Source: Streptomyces sp. NBC_00376 (GTDB taxonomy: Bacteria; Actinomycetota; Actinomycetes; Streptomycetales; Streptomycetaceae). Taken from it: 64,000 nucleotides of DNA. Under the pieces are notes generated by a model that ran no database searches, had not been told where the DNA came from, and saw only the letters and a list, made by a program, of their open reading frames with translations. The DNA lies in assembly GCF_036077095.1 (NCBI RefSeq), contig NZ_CP107960.1, positions 4,836,001-4,900,000 of the forward strand, in the 5' to 3' direction. Positions 26,594-36,709 of the stretch are shown one piece after another. Each line of letters starts with the position of its first letter. Within the stretch, counting starts at the first letter, position 1. The position numbers were made by a program, and so were the translations under genes.

Positions 26594-26632
26594 AAGGGCG
26601 CACGACTCCGCTGGAGCTGTGCGCCCTTTTCG
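26594..26632 (+). terminator. Terminator after the small membrane protein gene
   Basis: A 10-bp perfect stem (26594-26603 with 26619-26628) is followed by a run of T (26627-26630). It closes the transcript of the 59-residue protein and separates it from the BlaI-like gene. Confidence 0.8.
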
Positions 26633-26660
26633 CGCCAATAAACCGGTCATTTCAGGCATC

Positions 26661-26683
26661 TGGCACTAAAGTGACATTGTGCC
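26661..26683 (+). promoter_or_regulatory. Promoter and candidate operator of the BlaI-like gene
   Basis: TAAAGT (26667-26672) ends six bases before the GTG start, fitting a leaderless promoter. It is embedded in a dyad: GGCAC (26662-26666) pairs with GTGCC (26679-26683), and CACT-AA-AGTG is a shorter inner palindrome. A repressor bound here would block its own gene; autoregulation is inferred. Confidence 0.5.
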
Positions 26684-27179
26684 CCGCCAATTGGGAGATC
26701 TGGAAGACGCCGTGATGACACGGGTCTGGCAATGGAACCGTCCGGTAACCGTGCGGGAAGTCCTTGAGGACCTTCAGCGGGAACGCTCCATCGCCTACAC
26801 CACCGTCATGACGGTAATGGACAATCTCCATCAGAAGGGCTGGGTGCGCAGGGAAGTCGACGGCCGCGCATATAGATATACGGCGGTCTCCACCCGCGCC
26901 GCCTACTCGGCCGCACTGATGAACGAAGCATGGTCGCGCAGTGACAACCCCGCGGCTGCTCTTGTCGCCTTCTTCGGCATGATGTCCGCCGAGCAGCGCG
27001 AAGCGCTCAAGGACGCCATGCGGATCGTTCAGCCCACCCTCTCCGGAACCCCCGAGCCGCAGTCCGGCGAACCCGCCGGCGAACGGGCCGAAGCGGCGGC
27101 CGGTGAAGAGGTCGATGAAGAGGCCGGTGAAGCGGCAGGAGATCCGGCCGATGGGACGGGCCCGGAGGCCGGGCGATAG
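26679..27179 (+). CDS. BlaI/MecI-family transcriptional repressor
   Basis: The 166-residue protein has the BlaI/MecI winged helix: GDLEDAVMTRVWQWNRPVTVREVLEDL, then AYTTVMTVMDNLHQKGWVRREVDGRAYRYTA. The domain ends near residue 120; a Glu/Ala/Gly-rich acidic tail follows. Classical BlaI works with a membrane sensor protease BlaR1, but no such gene adjoins it, so the inducing signal is unknown. The GTG at 26679 is within a palindrome that includes its promoter. The GNAT gene begins ten bases after its stop. Confidence 0.88.
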   Translation: MPRQLGDLEDAVMTRVWQWNRPVTVREVLEDLQRERSIAYTTVMTVMDNLHQKGWVRREVDGRAYRYTAVSTRAAYSAALMNEAWSRSDNPAAALVAFFGMMSAEQREALKDAMRIVQPTLSGTPEPQSGEPAGERAEAAAGEEVDEEAGEAAGDPADGTGPEAGR

Positions 27180-27188
27180 CGTCGGGGT

Positions 27189-27746
27189 ATGTCCTCAGAG
27201 CTTCCGCAAGCCGATTCCCGTACAGAACCGCCGGCCATAAACACGGCCATCACGGTCCGACGTGCCAGGACCAGCGATGTGGCATCGGTCCGCCGTCTCC
27301 TCGACGGGTACGTACGTGAAGGCATCCTGCTCGACAAAGCGACCGTCACGCTTTACGAGGACATCCAGGAGTTCTGGATCGCGGAACGCGACGAGGACGC
27401 CCGCGTCATCGGCTGCGGCGCACTGCACGTGATGTGGGAAGACCTCGCCGAAGTGCGTACTCTCGCCGTCGACCACAGCATCAGGGGCGCCGGAGTCGGA
27501 CATCAAGTGCTGGACAAGTTGCTGCAGACCGCCCGATGGCTGGGTGTGCGACGGGTTTTCTGTCTCACCTTCGAAGTCGACTTCTTCGCGAAGCACGGCT
27601 TCGTGGAGATCGGAGAGACACCGGTCGACGGAGATGTCTACAGCGAGCTGCTGCGTTCCTATGACGAGGGCGTGGCAGAGTTCCTGGGTCTCGAACGAGT
27701 GAAGCCGAACACCTTGGGCAACAGCCGGATGCTTCTGCATCTGTGA
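27189..27746 (+). CDS. GNAT N-acetyltransferase, amino-acid acetyltransferase-like
   Basis: The 185-residue protein is a GNAT acetyltransferase with the acetyl-CoA loop VDHSIRGAGVGHQVLDKLL (near residues 95-113), preceded by IGCGALHVMWEDLAEVRTL and followed by FAKHGFVEIGETPV. This pattern resembles the C-terminal acetyltransferase of N-acetylglutamate synthases (ArgA), so it may be a stand-alone acetylglutamate synthase; other amino-acid targets are possible. A TAGCGT hexamer, containing the stop codon of the BlaI-like gene, ends six bases before the ATG, so it may have its own leaderless promoter as well as read-through from upstream. Confidence 0.85.
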   Translation: MSSELPQADSRTEPPAINTAITVRRARTSDVASVRRLLDGYVREGILLDKATVTLYEDIQEFWIAERDEDARVIGCGALHVMWEDLAEVRTLAVDHSIRGAGVGHQVLDKLLQTARWLGVRRVFCLTFEVDFFAKHGFVEIGETPVDGDVYSELLRSYDEGVAEFLGLERVKPNTLGNSRMLLHL

Positions 27747-27903
27747 GCGCCATCTGCGACCGCCACAAGAAGCCGGAACCCTATGTCCGAATCGCGCACG
27801 TTTCCCGTCTTCCCGCGATCCTGAACCTCTCCCGGGGGTTTGTGTTTTCCGGGGAAAAGCGGTTTCCTTTCCGCGTACTGCATTTTCGATGAAAGGGAAT
27901 CCA

Positions 27904-28239
27904 GTGGCACAGAAGGTTCAGGTCCTTCTTGTCGATGACCTCGACGGCGGCGAGGCGGACGAGACGGTCACGTTCGCTCTCGATGGCAAGACGTACGAGA
28001 TTGACCTCACGACGAGCAACGCGGACAAGCTCCGTGGTCTTCTTGAGCCGTACACCAAGGGTGGCCGGCGTACGGGTGGCCGCGCGGCGTCCGGCCGTGG
28101 CAAGGGCCGCGCCGTTACGGGTGGCAACAAGGACACCGCCGAGATCCGTAAGTGGGCCCGCGAGAACGGCCACAATGTGAATGACCGTGGCCGTGTGCCC
28201 GCGGAGATCCGCGAAGCTTACGAGAAGGCCAACGGCTGA
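27904..28239 (+). CDS. lsr2: Nucleoid-associated protein Lsr2
   Basis: Lsr2 is the actinobacterial xenogeneic silencer: it bridges AT-rich DNA and represses foreign and specialised-metabolite genes. The 111-residue protein has the N-terminal dimerisation domain (AQKVQVLLVDDLDGGEADETV) and the C-terminal DNA-binding domain with the minor-groove motif RGR at 95-97 (NDRGRVPAEIREAY). The GTG at 27904 is chosen because AAAGGG lies upstream; an in-frame ATG at 27889 would add five residues. The gene uses more T-ending codons (CTT, GGT, GTT) than its neighbours. The 157 bp upstream are comparatively AT-rich, so self-binding is plausible. Its 3' end overlaps a convergent gene by 22 bp. Confidence 0.97.
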   Translation: MAQKVQVLLVDDLDGGEADETVTFALDGKTYEIDLTTSNADKLRGLLEPYTKGGRRTGGRAASGRGKGRAVTGGNKDTAEIRKWARENGHNVNDRGRVPAEIREAYEKANG

Positions 28240-28823
28240 GCTGTCGACCCACCCGTCGACGGCCCCGTTCGGGCACGCATCAACCGGGCCCGGTGGCATT
28301 CCGTCGCCACCGCGTCCACCAGCCGTACGAGATCGGGAGCACCCCCACCCCTGCTCCCGAGGCCGGTGAGGGCCGGGAGCTCCGACCCTTCCTCGTGCCG
28401 TAGCCCGGGGGGCCGCAGCCATGCAGCGGTCCCCGGCCGGCCCGCCATCCGCCCCGGCGGTACCGGCGCGGTGATCCGGCCGCCCACGCCGATGGCGGTC
28501 AGTGGGAGGGCGACGCCTCCCCACTCCAGCCAGTCGAGCAGTCCGGGCAGCTCGTCCGCGCTCCCCACCGCGACCAGCAGGCTCATCCGCGCACCCGACA
28601 GCGCCACGGGCCCGGTGCGGTCCAGCCGCCGCAGCGCCGCGTGACCGGCGGCCGCGGGAACCTGGAGCACGTCGAACCGCAGCCCGGTCAGCAACCGCAC
28701 CGGCGCGGTGCCGGCCGTCGCCCAGCCGAGCTCGCGTTCGTACCACTGCGCCCAGCGGGCGCAGTCGCCGCTCTCCCGCTCGCCGGTGACCGATGGCGCG
28801 GGAGGCGGGACGGTGATGACCAT
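28218..28823 (-). CDS. SCO3374-like protein of unknown function
   Basis: The 201-residue protein (start at ATG 28823, MVITVPPP) contains RWAQWYERELGWATAGTAPVRLLTGLRFDVLQVPA, then VALSGARMSLLVAVGSADELPGLLDWLEWG and APDLVRLVDAVATECHRARL. The start of this resembles the N-terminal part of bifunctional primase/polymerase domains (Prim-Pol), and I recall the family in streptomycetes as SCO3374-like; its role is unknown. A longer reading from 28994 is possible but adds residues with no similarity that I see. It converges on lsr2, and its TAA stop lies 22 bp inside the lsr2 coding region. Confidence 0.7.
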   Translation of the reverse strand: MVITVPPPAPSVTGERESGDCARWAQWYERELGWATAGTAPVRLLTGLRFDVLQVPAAAGHAALRRLDRTGPVALSGARMSLLVAVGSADELPGLLDWLEWGGVALPLTAIGVGGRITAPVPPGRMAGRPGTAAWLRPPGLRHEEGSELPALTGLGSRGGGAPDLVRLVDAVATECHRARLMRARTGPSTGGSTAQPLAFS

Positions 28824-29252
28824 GCCCGGAAGAACGGCCCGGACGTCCCCGGGGTTACGCAGAGTCCGCGAGTGGATGCGCAATGTGTCCGGGATGGGGG
28901 CGTAGGGGCGTATTCGCGAGCGCCAATATGTTCGCCCGTAGCGGAGGGAACCGGCGCGCGCTGCATGGACTGTCTGTAATTGCGGGTAAGACATCCCTAG
29001 TGGGGAGGGGCGACACGCAGGTTCTGGCGTCTCACGTTCGCCGTCGGCGTACTGGCGAAAGGGGTATCTGCCTGGCCTGCGGGAACATCGTCTCGCACCA
29101 TCGGGTTGGAGAAGTTGTCAGCGTTCGGGGCAGGAGGCCAAGGACGGTGTCGGCAGTTGGAATGAGCGGTCCCCGCTTGCGGGACTAAGCTGCGGAAGGA
29201 CAGGGAGGGGACCGACCCCTTACTGCCTGACCGCTCTGAGGAGCGATTAACG
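28824..29252. promoter_or_regulatory. Divergent intergenic region upstream of clpC with a ClgR-like site
   Basis: A 429-bp gene-free stretch between the SCO3374-like gene and clpC. At 29036-29052 lies a dyad GTTCGC-N5-GCGTAC that resembles the operator of ClgR, the actinobacterial activator of clp genes (two mismatches to the corynebacterial consensus as I recall it). A second hairpin, GTCCC-N7-GGGAC, is at 29169-29185. The clpC ribosome site GAGGAG is at 29238-29243. Short open frames here have no protein-like features. Confidence 0.5.
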
Positions 29253-31781
<2,529 letters not shown>

Positions 31782-31811
31782 GGACGCCCCCGAGCGCCTG
31801 AGCAGAAGTAG

Positions 31812-31858
31812 AAGGGGCTGCCCCGGAACCGTGCGAAACGGTCCGGGGCAGCCCCTTT
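31812..31858. terminator. Bidirectional terminator between clpC and the NACHT gene
   Basis: A 15-bp perfect stem (31812-31826 with 31843-31857), extended by a few more pairs around the loop, and T residues at its end. It separates the convergent clpC and trypsin-NACHT transcripts. Confidence 0.85.
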
Positions 31859-31868
31859 CGGCGTGTGG

Positions 31869-34800
31869 TCAGCGGCTTACGTCGAGGCCTTCGCCGCCCC
31901 TGATCGCCGCGTGACCCGTGACGGTCACCCGGCACTCGGGCATCGCCTGCAACGGGGACAGGTCGATGTGCCTGGCATGCAGGGGCGGAGTGAGCACCAG
32001 CCACTCCAGCGCGGGGAAGACCCGGGGGATCATTTCGAGCCCGAGCGCGTCGGCGCCGGGGCGGAGCAGCAGATCCCTGACGGAAGGAACGGGCTGCTCG
32101 TCGCCGAACTCCGTCAGGGACGCCAGGATCAGGGCGACGTGGGTCACCTGTGGCGCCCTCCGGAGAGCGGCGAGCAGTGGCCGGACCGGCGTGAGGGTTT
32201 CCAGTTCGAGCTGCTGCAGGCGCGTCCAGCCGTCGAGCGAGTCGATCTCCAGCGAGCCCGTCCCGTCGATGGCCAGGGAGCGCAGTTCGGGGTGGGTGGG
32301 CAACAGGGTCAGCCGCTTCGCCGTCACGTGACTGAGCCGAAGGCGGCTCAGTTCCCTCGAAGCCGTGGCGGCCAGCGCGTTGTCGGGGATGTGGCTCATG
32401 TCCAGCGAGACCATCTTCAGCGCATGGAGTCCGGTGAGCGGGCCGAGGTCCCGTACGGCCGGACAGATGGTCAGGGACAGGGTCTTGAGTCTCTCGGCGC
32501 AGTCCGCCAGGAACGACAGGTCCGTCATGCAGGGGTTCTGCCGGAAGATCAGATCGTTCCAGGGCCTGTCGCGCAGAGCGGCGTGGAGTTCGGCCGAGCC
32601 GAAGCACCCGATGATCTGCAGGTCCGCGGCGGCCGGCAGGTGGCGCAGCGCTGCCAGCTTCTCCGGGGAGTCGATGTTCAGGGTGTGGTGATCCAGCCGG
32701 GCGAGGACCTGCCGGGCGTACTTCTCCACCGGGTACCTGTCCCAGTCCACCCTGAACAGGTAGCTGAGCTCGGGGTGTGCGAGTGCCCAGCGGCGGGCGT
32801 GCGGTACGGCCTCCGCCCCGCCGATCTCGTTGATCAGGTCGACGCAGGGGCGGGCCTGCTCCTTGGTGGGCGCGTGGGCCGGGTCGGGCAGGAACTCCAG
32901 AGCGGCCGGACCGAGGTGGGCGAGCAGCCGTACGTCCTTGTCGTTCCTCGGCGGGAACAGCGCCCCGACGGCCGAGCGGACCCTGTCCCGTGTCGTCTCG
33001 TCCAGCCAGGTCGCGTGCTGTGCGCAGAGCGCGGCCAGGGCGACGATCTCGTTGCGGGTGACGGTGTCGCCGGGGCCGGGCTGCGCGTCCAGCAGCCCAT
33101 TGACCAGTACGGGGTGTTCGCGGCGCCCGCAGTGGCCGGCCGACAGCCGGATGACGTCGTACCAGTTCTGTGTGCCCGCCCGGCCGAGCAGTTCGTTCAG
33201 CTGGTCGCCCTCGACGAACTCCTTCGCGGCGAGGAAGTCCTGGAAGGTGCGGTGGGCGAACTGGTAGACGTCGTCGGTACGTTCCTGGAGGACGCCGCTG
33301 CGGTTCAGCAGATGCGTCAGGATCTCCTCGGCCGAGCCCTGGGCGCGCAGCCGTTCCATGCCCGGCAGGGCGCGTTCCAGCTGGTGCAGTGCCGCTGAGC
33401 GGTGGAGCTCCGACTGGCCGCCCCGCACCAGCCAGATCGCGATGCGCTGGAGCAGCTGGGCCTGCTCCTCCACGCTCATCGTGATGCCCTCGGGGGCCTC
33501 GATCCTGCGCTGCTTGTCGCGGTCGCCGAGCAGCATGGTGAGCGCCGAGTCGTACAGGCTCCAGCGGGTCTCCGGCAGGATGCCCTGGCGGCGGCGGTGC
33601 AGGGCGCAGATCACCGCGCAGAGCAGTGGCGTACGGGCCAGGTTGCGCAGGGTCCGGTTCTGGGCGAACTGCTGGATCAGGTCCCGTTCCAGCATGCCGA
33701 GCGTCTCGTGGTCGTCGTCGTCCAGCCGGGCGGCCCGGTGCCAGGCGGCGACGAAGGCCTCGATGTCCCCGTCCCGCATCGGCAGCAGCCGCAGCTCCTC
33801 GAAGTCCTGGGACCTCAGCCAGCCCGGCTCGACGGCCAGCGGGCGCACCGTGGCCACGCAGCGGATGTCCGGGTAGCGGTCCAGGAGGCGGGACAGCCAC
33901 TCGTGGGCCTGCTCGCGGTCGTCGCGCGGGACCTCGTCCAGGCCGTCGACCAGCAGCAGCGCCCGGCCGGACTCCAGCACCCGGCCGACCCAGCCCTCGG
34001 GGGCCGTGTCGATCACCAGCCGGGCCGCGTCCGGCAGCTGGGCGGGGGCGGGGAACGTACCGCCCTGGGCGCGCAGGGTGCGCAGCGGCACGACGAACGG
34101 GACCAGGCCGTTGAGCGGGGCCAGCTGCGGGCCCAGCGTGCCGGCCGAGGCGTGGGCGGCCAGCCACCACAGCAGCGTGGTCTTGCCGGCGCCCGCGTCG
34201 CCGCGCAGCAGGACCCGGGGGCGGTCGGGGAGCAGTGCGTCGATCCGCTGCGGCGGTGGACCCGCTTCCCCGGCGTTCTGCTGGGCCTCCAGGCTCAGGT
34301 ACGCGGTGTCCAGGTCCCACTCGGAGTCGCGTCGGCCCAGCTCGTCGAGGCCGAAGATCTTCGTGCGGCGGTACGCGGCCCCGAGCGCCGCCGCGTACTC
34401 CTCCTCGTACCGCGCGTCCCTGGGGAAGCGGCCATGGACCCGCTCGTGGCGCAGCGCCGTGGCGGTCTGCCGGTAGACCAGTTCGAACGGGTGCGAGCGG
34501 ATGAGCGGGGCGAGCGGTACGCACTCCACGCGCCGGCCGCCGCGCTGCCGGGGGATCTGCCGGGCGATGCCGATGAGGACGTTCCCGGCGAAGACCGGAC
34601 CGCCGGACATACCGCGCAGTGACGGGGGCTCCGAGTCGTCGCCGGGAGGCGGCGGGCCGTCCAGCTCGCAGACCAGCAGCCCGCGCAGCTGTCCGGCCAT
34701 CGGCAGGGCGGTGGCCGTGTACTGGTCGGTCTCCAGATGCCCCTCGGGGCCGTACCGCTGGATGTCGGGGAAGCCGGTGATCTCGCATCCGGGGACCGCG

Positions 34801-35084
34801 TGCTCGGAGTGGAGGATGCCGAGCCGCACGGGAGTGACGGGGGCGATCGGGGTGTGGGCCAGCAGGAGGGCGGCGTCGAGGTCGTGGTCGATCCAGGCGA
34901 TCGTCGCGGTGGCGTGGTCCGCCCGCTCCGGGTGGGCGACGGTGGCCTGGCTGCCGCCCTTGACCACATGGGCGCAGGTCAGCACGAGCCGGTGGGTGAG
35001 CAGGGCGCCGCTGCCCTGGACGGATCCGGCGCCGAGGACGACGACCGTGCGTGCCGCGGGTGCGGTGGGCGGCGCGGTGCTCAC
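31869..35084 (-). CDS. Trypsin-NACHT-leucine-rich protein (bacterial NLR-like conflict protein)
   Basis: The 1071-residue protein has three parts. Residues 15-200 form a trypsin-like serine protease with an intact triad: His39 in LTCAHVV, Asp70 in DHDLDAALL and Ser160 in RGMSGGPVF; there is no signal peptide, so it acts inside the cell. Residues 285-640 are a NACHT-type STAND ATPase: Walker A GDAGAGKTT (295-303), Walker B LLLVDGLDEV (376-385). From about 740 to 1060 are leucine-rich repeat-like strands (LKTLSLTICP, LKMVSLDMSHIP, LRSLAIDGTG). The layout, effector-NACHT-repeat sensor, is that of bacterial NLR-like systems. The GTG at 35084 overlaps the Trypco2 gene stop (GTGA). Role in phage defence is inferred from family knowledge. 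Confidence 0.88.
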   Translation of the reverse strand: MSTAPPTAPAARTVVVLGAGSVQGSGALLTHRLVLTCAHVVKGGSQATVAHPERADHATATIAWIDHDLDAALLLAHTPIAPVTPVRLGILHSEHAVPGCEITGFPDIQRYGPEGHLETDQYTATALPMAGQLRGLLVCELDGPPPPGDDSEPPSLRGMSGGPVFAGNVLIGIARQIPRQRGGRRVECVPLAPLIRSHPFELVYRQTATALRHERVHGRFPRDARYEEEYAAALGAAYRRTKIFGLDELGRRDSEWDLDTAYLSLEAQQNAGEAGPPPQRIDALLPDRPRVLLRGDAGAGKTTLLWWLAAHASAGTLGPQLAPLNGLVPFVVPLRTLRAQGGTFPAPAQLPDAARLVIDTAPEGWVGRVLESGRALLLVDGLDEVPRDDREQAHEWLSRLLDRYPDIRCVATVRPLAVEPGWLRSQDFEELRLLPMRDGDIEAFVAAWHRAARLDDDDHETLGMLERDLIQQFAQNRTLRNLARTPLLCAVICALHRRRQGILPETRWSLYDSALTMLLGDRDKQRRIEAPEGITMSVEEQAQLLQRIAIWLVRGGQSELHRSAALHQLERALPGMERLRAQGSAEEILTHLLNRSGVLQERTDDVYQFAHRTFQDFLAAKEFVEGDQLNELLGRAGTQNWYDVIRLSAGHCGRREHPVLVNGLLDAQPGPGDTVTRNEIVALAALCAQHATWLDETTRDRVRSAVGALFPPRNDKDVRLLAHLGPAALEFLPDPAHAPTKEQARPCVDLINEIGGAEAVPHARRWALAHPELSYLFRVDWDRYPVEKYARQVLARLDHHTLNIDSPEKLAALRHLPAAADLQIIGCFGSAELHAALRDRPWNDLIFRQNPCMTDLSFLADCAERLKTLSLTICPAVRDLGPLTGLHALKMVSLDMSHIPDNALAATASRELSRLRLSHVTAKRLTLLPTHPELRSLAIDGTGSLEIDSLDGWTRLQQLELETLTPVRPLLAALRRAPQVTHVALILASLTEFGDEQPVPSVRDLLLRPGADALGLEMIPRVFPALEWLVLTPPLHARHIDLSPLQAMPECRVTVTGHAAIRGGEGLDVSR

Positions 35085-35443
35085 GGCTGTGCCGTTCCGC
35101 CGCCGAAGTGGGCCGTGCTGCCCCGGTCGTCGTTGCCGATCTGCCAGGGTCCGCCGGTCGTGGCGTCGCGCGGTTTCAGGGTGAATGCGACCTTGTGCGT
35201 GCGGCCGGTCGCACGGGAGGCGTCGGTGCCCGCCTCGACCACCCAGGCCTTGACCTTGCTCCCGCCCTTGATCTCCTTGCGGAGTTCGAGGGTGAACTCC
35301 ATCTGGATGTCGCCGACCTCGAAGGCCACGGGGCGGCCGGTGGCGCGGCCCGCGGCGTCGATGAGCTGGTTGCGGATCGACTCGACGGCATCGGCGAGCT
35401 CGATGCCGTCCATGTCGCTGGTGCCTGCGGCGTCACTGGCCAT
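35081..35443 (-). CDS. Trypco2-like partner of the trypsin-NACHT protein
   Basis: The 120-residue protein starts IELADAVESIRNQLIDAAGRATGRPVAFEVGDIQMEFTLELRKE, then VKAWVVEAGTDASRATGRTHKVAFTLKP. This matches my memory of the trypsin-co-occurring domain 2 (Trypco2) family, a helix plus beta-sandwich domain found next to trypsin-like effectors in predicted NTP-dependent conflict systems. It is soluble with no signal peptide. GGGGGA precedes the ATG at 35443. The stop overlaps the NACHT-protein start by four bases, so both are made together and likely bind each other. It may gate or present substrate to the protease; that is inference. Confidence 0.82.
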   Translation of the reverse strand: MASDAAGTSDMDGIELADAVESIRNQLIDAAGRATGRPVAFEVGDIQMEFTLELRKEIKGGSKVKAWVVEAGTDASRATGRTHKVAFTLKPRDATTGGPWQIGNDDRGSTAHFGGGTAQP

Positions 35444-35903
35444 GGCGTGTCCCCCGGAGTCGGCCTCGTGGTCGTCGTATCAGCCTAGTCAGCGCGCAGG
35501 CCGAAGGTCCCGAAACGGACAGCCTTCGGGCCCACCGGCGGTGACAAGGCGCACAGCCCGTTTCGGGCCTACTAGGGGCGGTAGGAGGGGGCGCCGTGCT
35601 CGCGGCGGGGGCCTTCGGCCCTGTGGTGGAGGGGGCGTTCGGGGTCGGATGAACGGAGGGCTGAATCGTTGCGATCTGTCCGTTTCGAGCGGTTTGGAAC
35701 TGGGGTTAAACCTGTCCGGAACCAGAGTTTTGCCGGGTTCTGGCGCGTCTCGTTTCAAGCCTGTGGCGGTGAATTCCCGGGGTGTCGGATACGGCTTTTG
35801 TTCGTAGATGGGGTGTTTGAGCAACGGCCGGGGTGCGGGTTACCAAGGAATGGCCAGCCCGGCCGGAGCGCCGGGTCCAGTCATCTCCGGAGGTTCTCCG
35901 CTT
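35444..35903. other. Long structured intergenic region between the Trypco2 gene and the M23 gene
   Basis: A 460-bp stretch with no convincing gene. It must hold the promoters of both divergent units. CCCGAAACGG at 35509-35518 pairs perfectly with CCGTTTCGGG at 35558-35567, and CCGTTTCG recurs at 35680-35687. From about 35640 the composition is noticeably less GC rich than the surroundings, with GGAACT and GGAACC motifs at 35696-35701 and 35718-35723 and further hairpin potential up to the ribosome site. This is a long 5' leader candidate for the M23 gene; no known riboswitch could be matched. Confidence 0.5.
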
Positions 35904-36614
35904 ATGTCGAAGCGCGTTTCGTTCCAGCACTCCCGCCGCCCGTCCGTGTCCCGTGTCCGTGGCGCCGTGGTGGCAGCCGGCCTGGGGACGTCGATGGTTC
36001 TCGGTGTGGGCGCTGCGTTCGCGGCCGGCTCGGCGGGTGCCCCGGACTCCGTGAAGCTGATCGACCGCGGCACGGCCGAATCGGTCGCCGAGCAGGCCGC
36101 CGTGCAGGGCAAGGTCGCCGAGCAGGCCGCCGCCAAGAAGGCGGCGGCGGCCAAGAAGGCCGCCGCGGCGAAGAAGGCCGCGCTGAAGAAGGCGCACGGC
36201 TGGGAGACCCCGGTCAGCCGCTACGAGCTGAGCGCGAGCTTCGGCAACGACGGCAGCCGCTGGGCCCACAAGCACTCCGGCCAGGACTTCGCCGTGCCGA
36301 TCGGCACCAAGGTCGAGGCCGCGCACAGCGGCACCGTCGTGAAGGCCGGCCCCAACGGCGGCGGCGACGGTCCCGCGTACGGCAACGCCGTCGTGATCAA
36401 GCACGCCAACGGTACGTACTCGCAGTACGCCCACCTGTCGCAGATCCAGGTGCGGATCGGCGAGGCCGTGAAGACGGGCGAGACCATCGCGCTCTCCGGC
36501 AACACCGGCAACTCCAGCGGCCCGCACCTGCACTTCGAGATCCGGCACACCGCCGACTACGGCTCCGCGGTCAACCCGGTCGGCTTCCTGCACAAGAAGG
36601 GCGTCACGGTCTGA
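35904..36614 (+). CDS. Secreted M23 peptidase (LytM-type endopeptidase)
   Basis: The 236-residue protein has a signal peptide (about residues 1-41, with a basic start and a hydrophobic core VVAAGLGTSMVLGVGAAFA), a Lys/Ala-rich helical linker of repeated KKAAA units (70-97), and a C-terminal M23 domain. Zinc ligands are visible: His124 and Asp128 in HSGQD, and His208/His210 in HLHFE. Such enzymes cut peptidoglycan cross-bridges and act in growth and wall turnover. The ATG at 35904 has GGAGG about ten bases upstream; the longer in-frame start at 35808 lacks one. A roughly 250-base leader precedes it. Confidence 0.92.
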   Translation: MSKRVSFQHSRRPSVSRVRGAVVAAGLGTSMVLGVGAAFAAGSAGAPDSVKLIDRGTAESVAEQAAVQGKVAEQAAAKKAAAAKKAAAAKKAALKKAHGWETPVSRYELSASFGNDGSRWAHKHSGQDFAVPIGTKVEAAHSGTVVKAGPNGGGDGPAYGNAVVIKHANGTYSQYAHLSQIQVRIGEAVKTGETIALSGNTGNSSGPHLHFEIRHTADYGSAVNPVGFLHKKGVTV

Positions 36615-36709
36615 CCCGACCGCGACGGTTACGGCCGGGGCGGCAGAGACCGGGGCGGCAGCGCCCCGGACGGGTTGCGGCCGGGACGGCCGAGACCGAG
36701 ACGGTTCCG

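Noticed and set aside
26950..27180. A degraded or frameshifted C terminus of the BlaI-like protein.
   Set aside because: The acidic Glu/Ala/Gly tail is in frame, ends properly and is followed at once by a promoter for the next gene; disordered tails are common in this genus.
28883..29188. A plus-strand 101-codon gene upstream of clpC.
   Set aside because: It is Arg/Gly/Ser-rich with no recognisable fold, has no ribosome site, and overlaps a candidate regulatory site of clpC.
35640..35903. A c-di-AMP (ydaO) riboswitch before the M23 gene.
   Set aside because: The region is long and structured, but the conserved sequence blocks of ydaO RNAs could not be lined up by eye, so it is listed only as a leader of unknown type.
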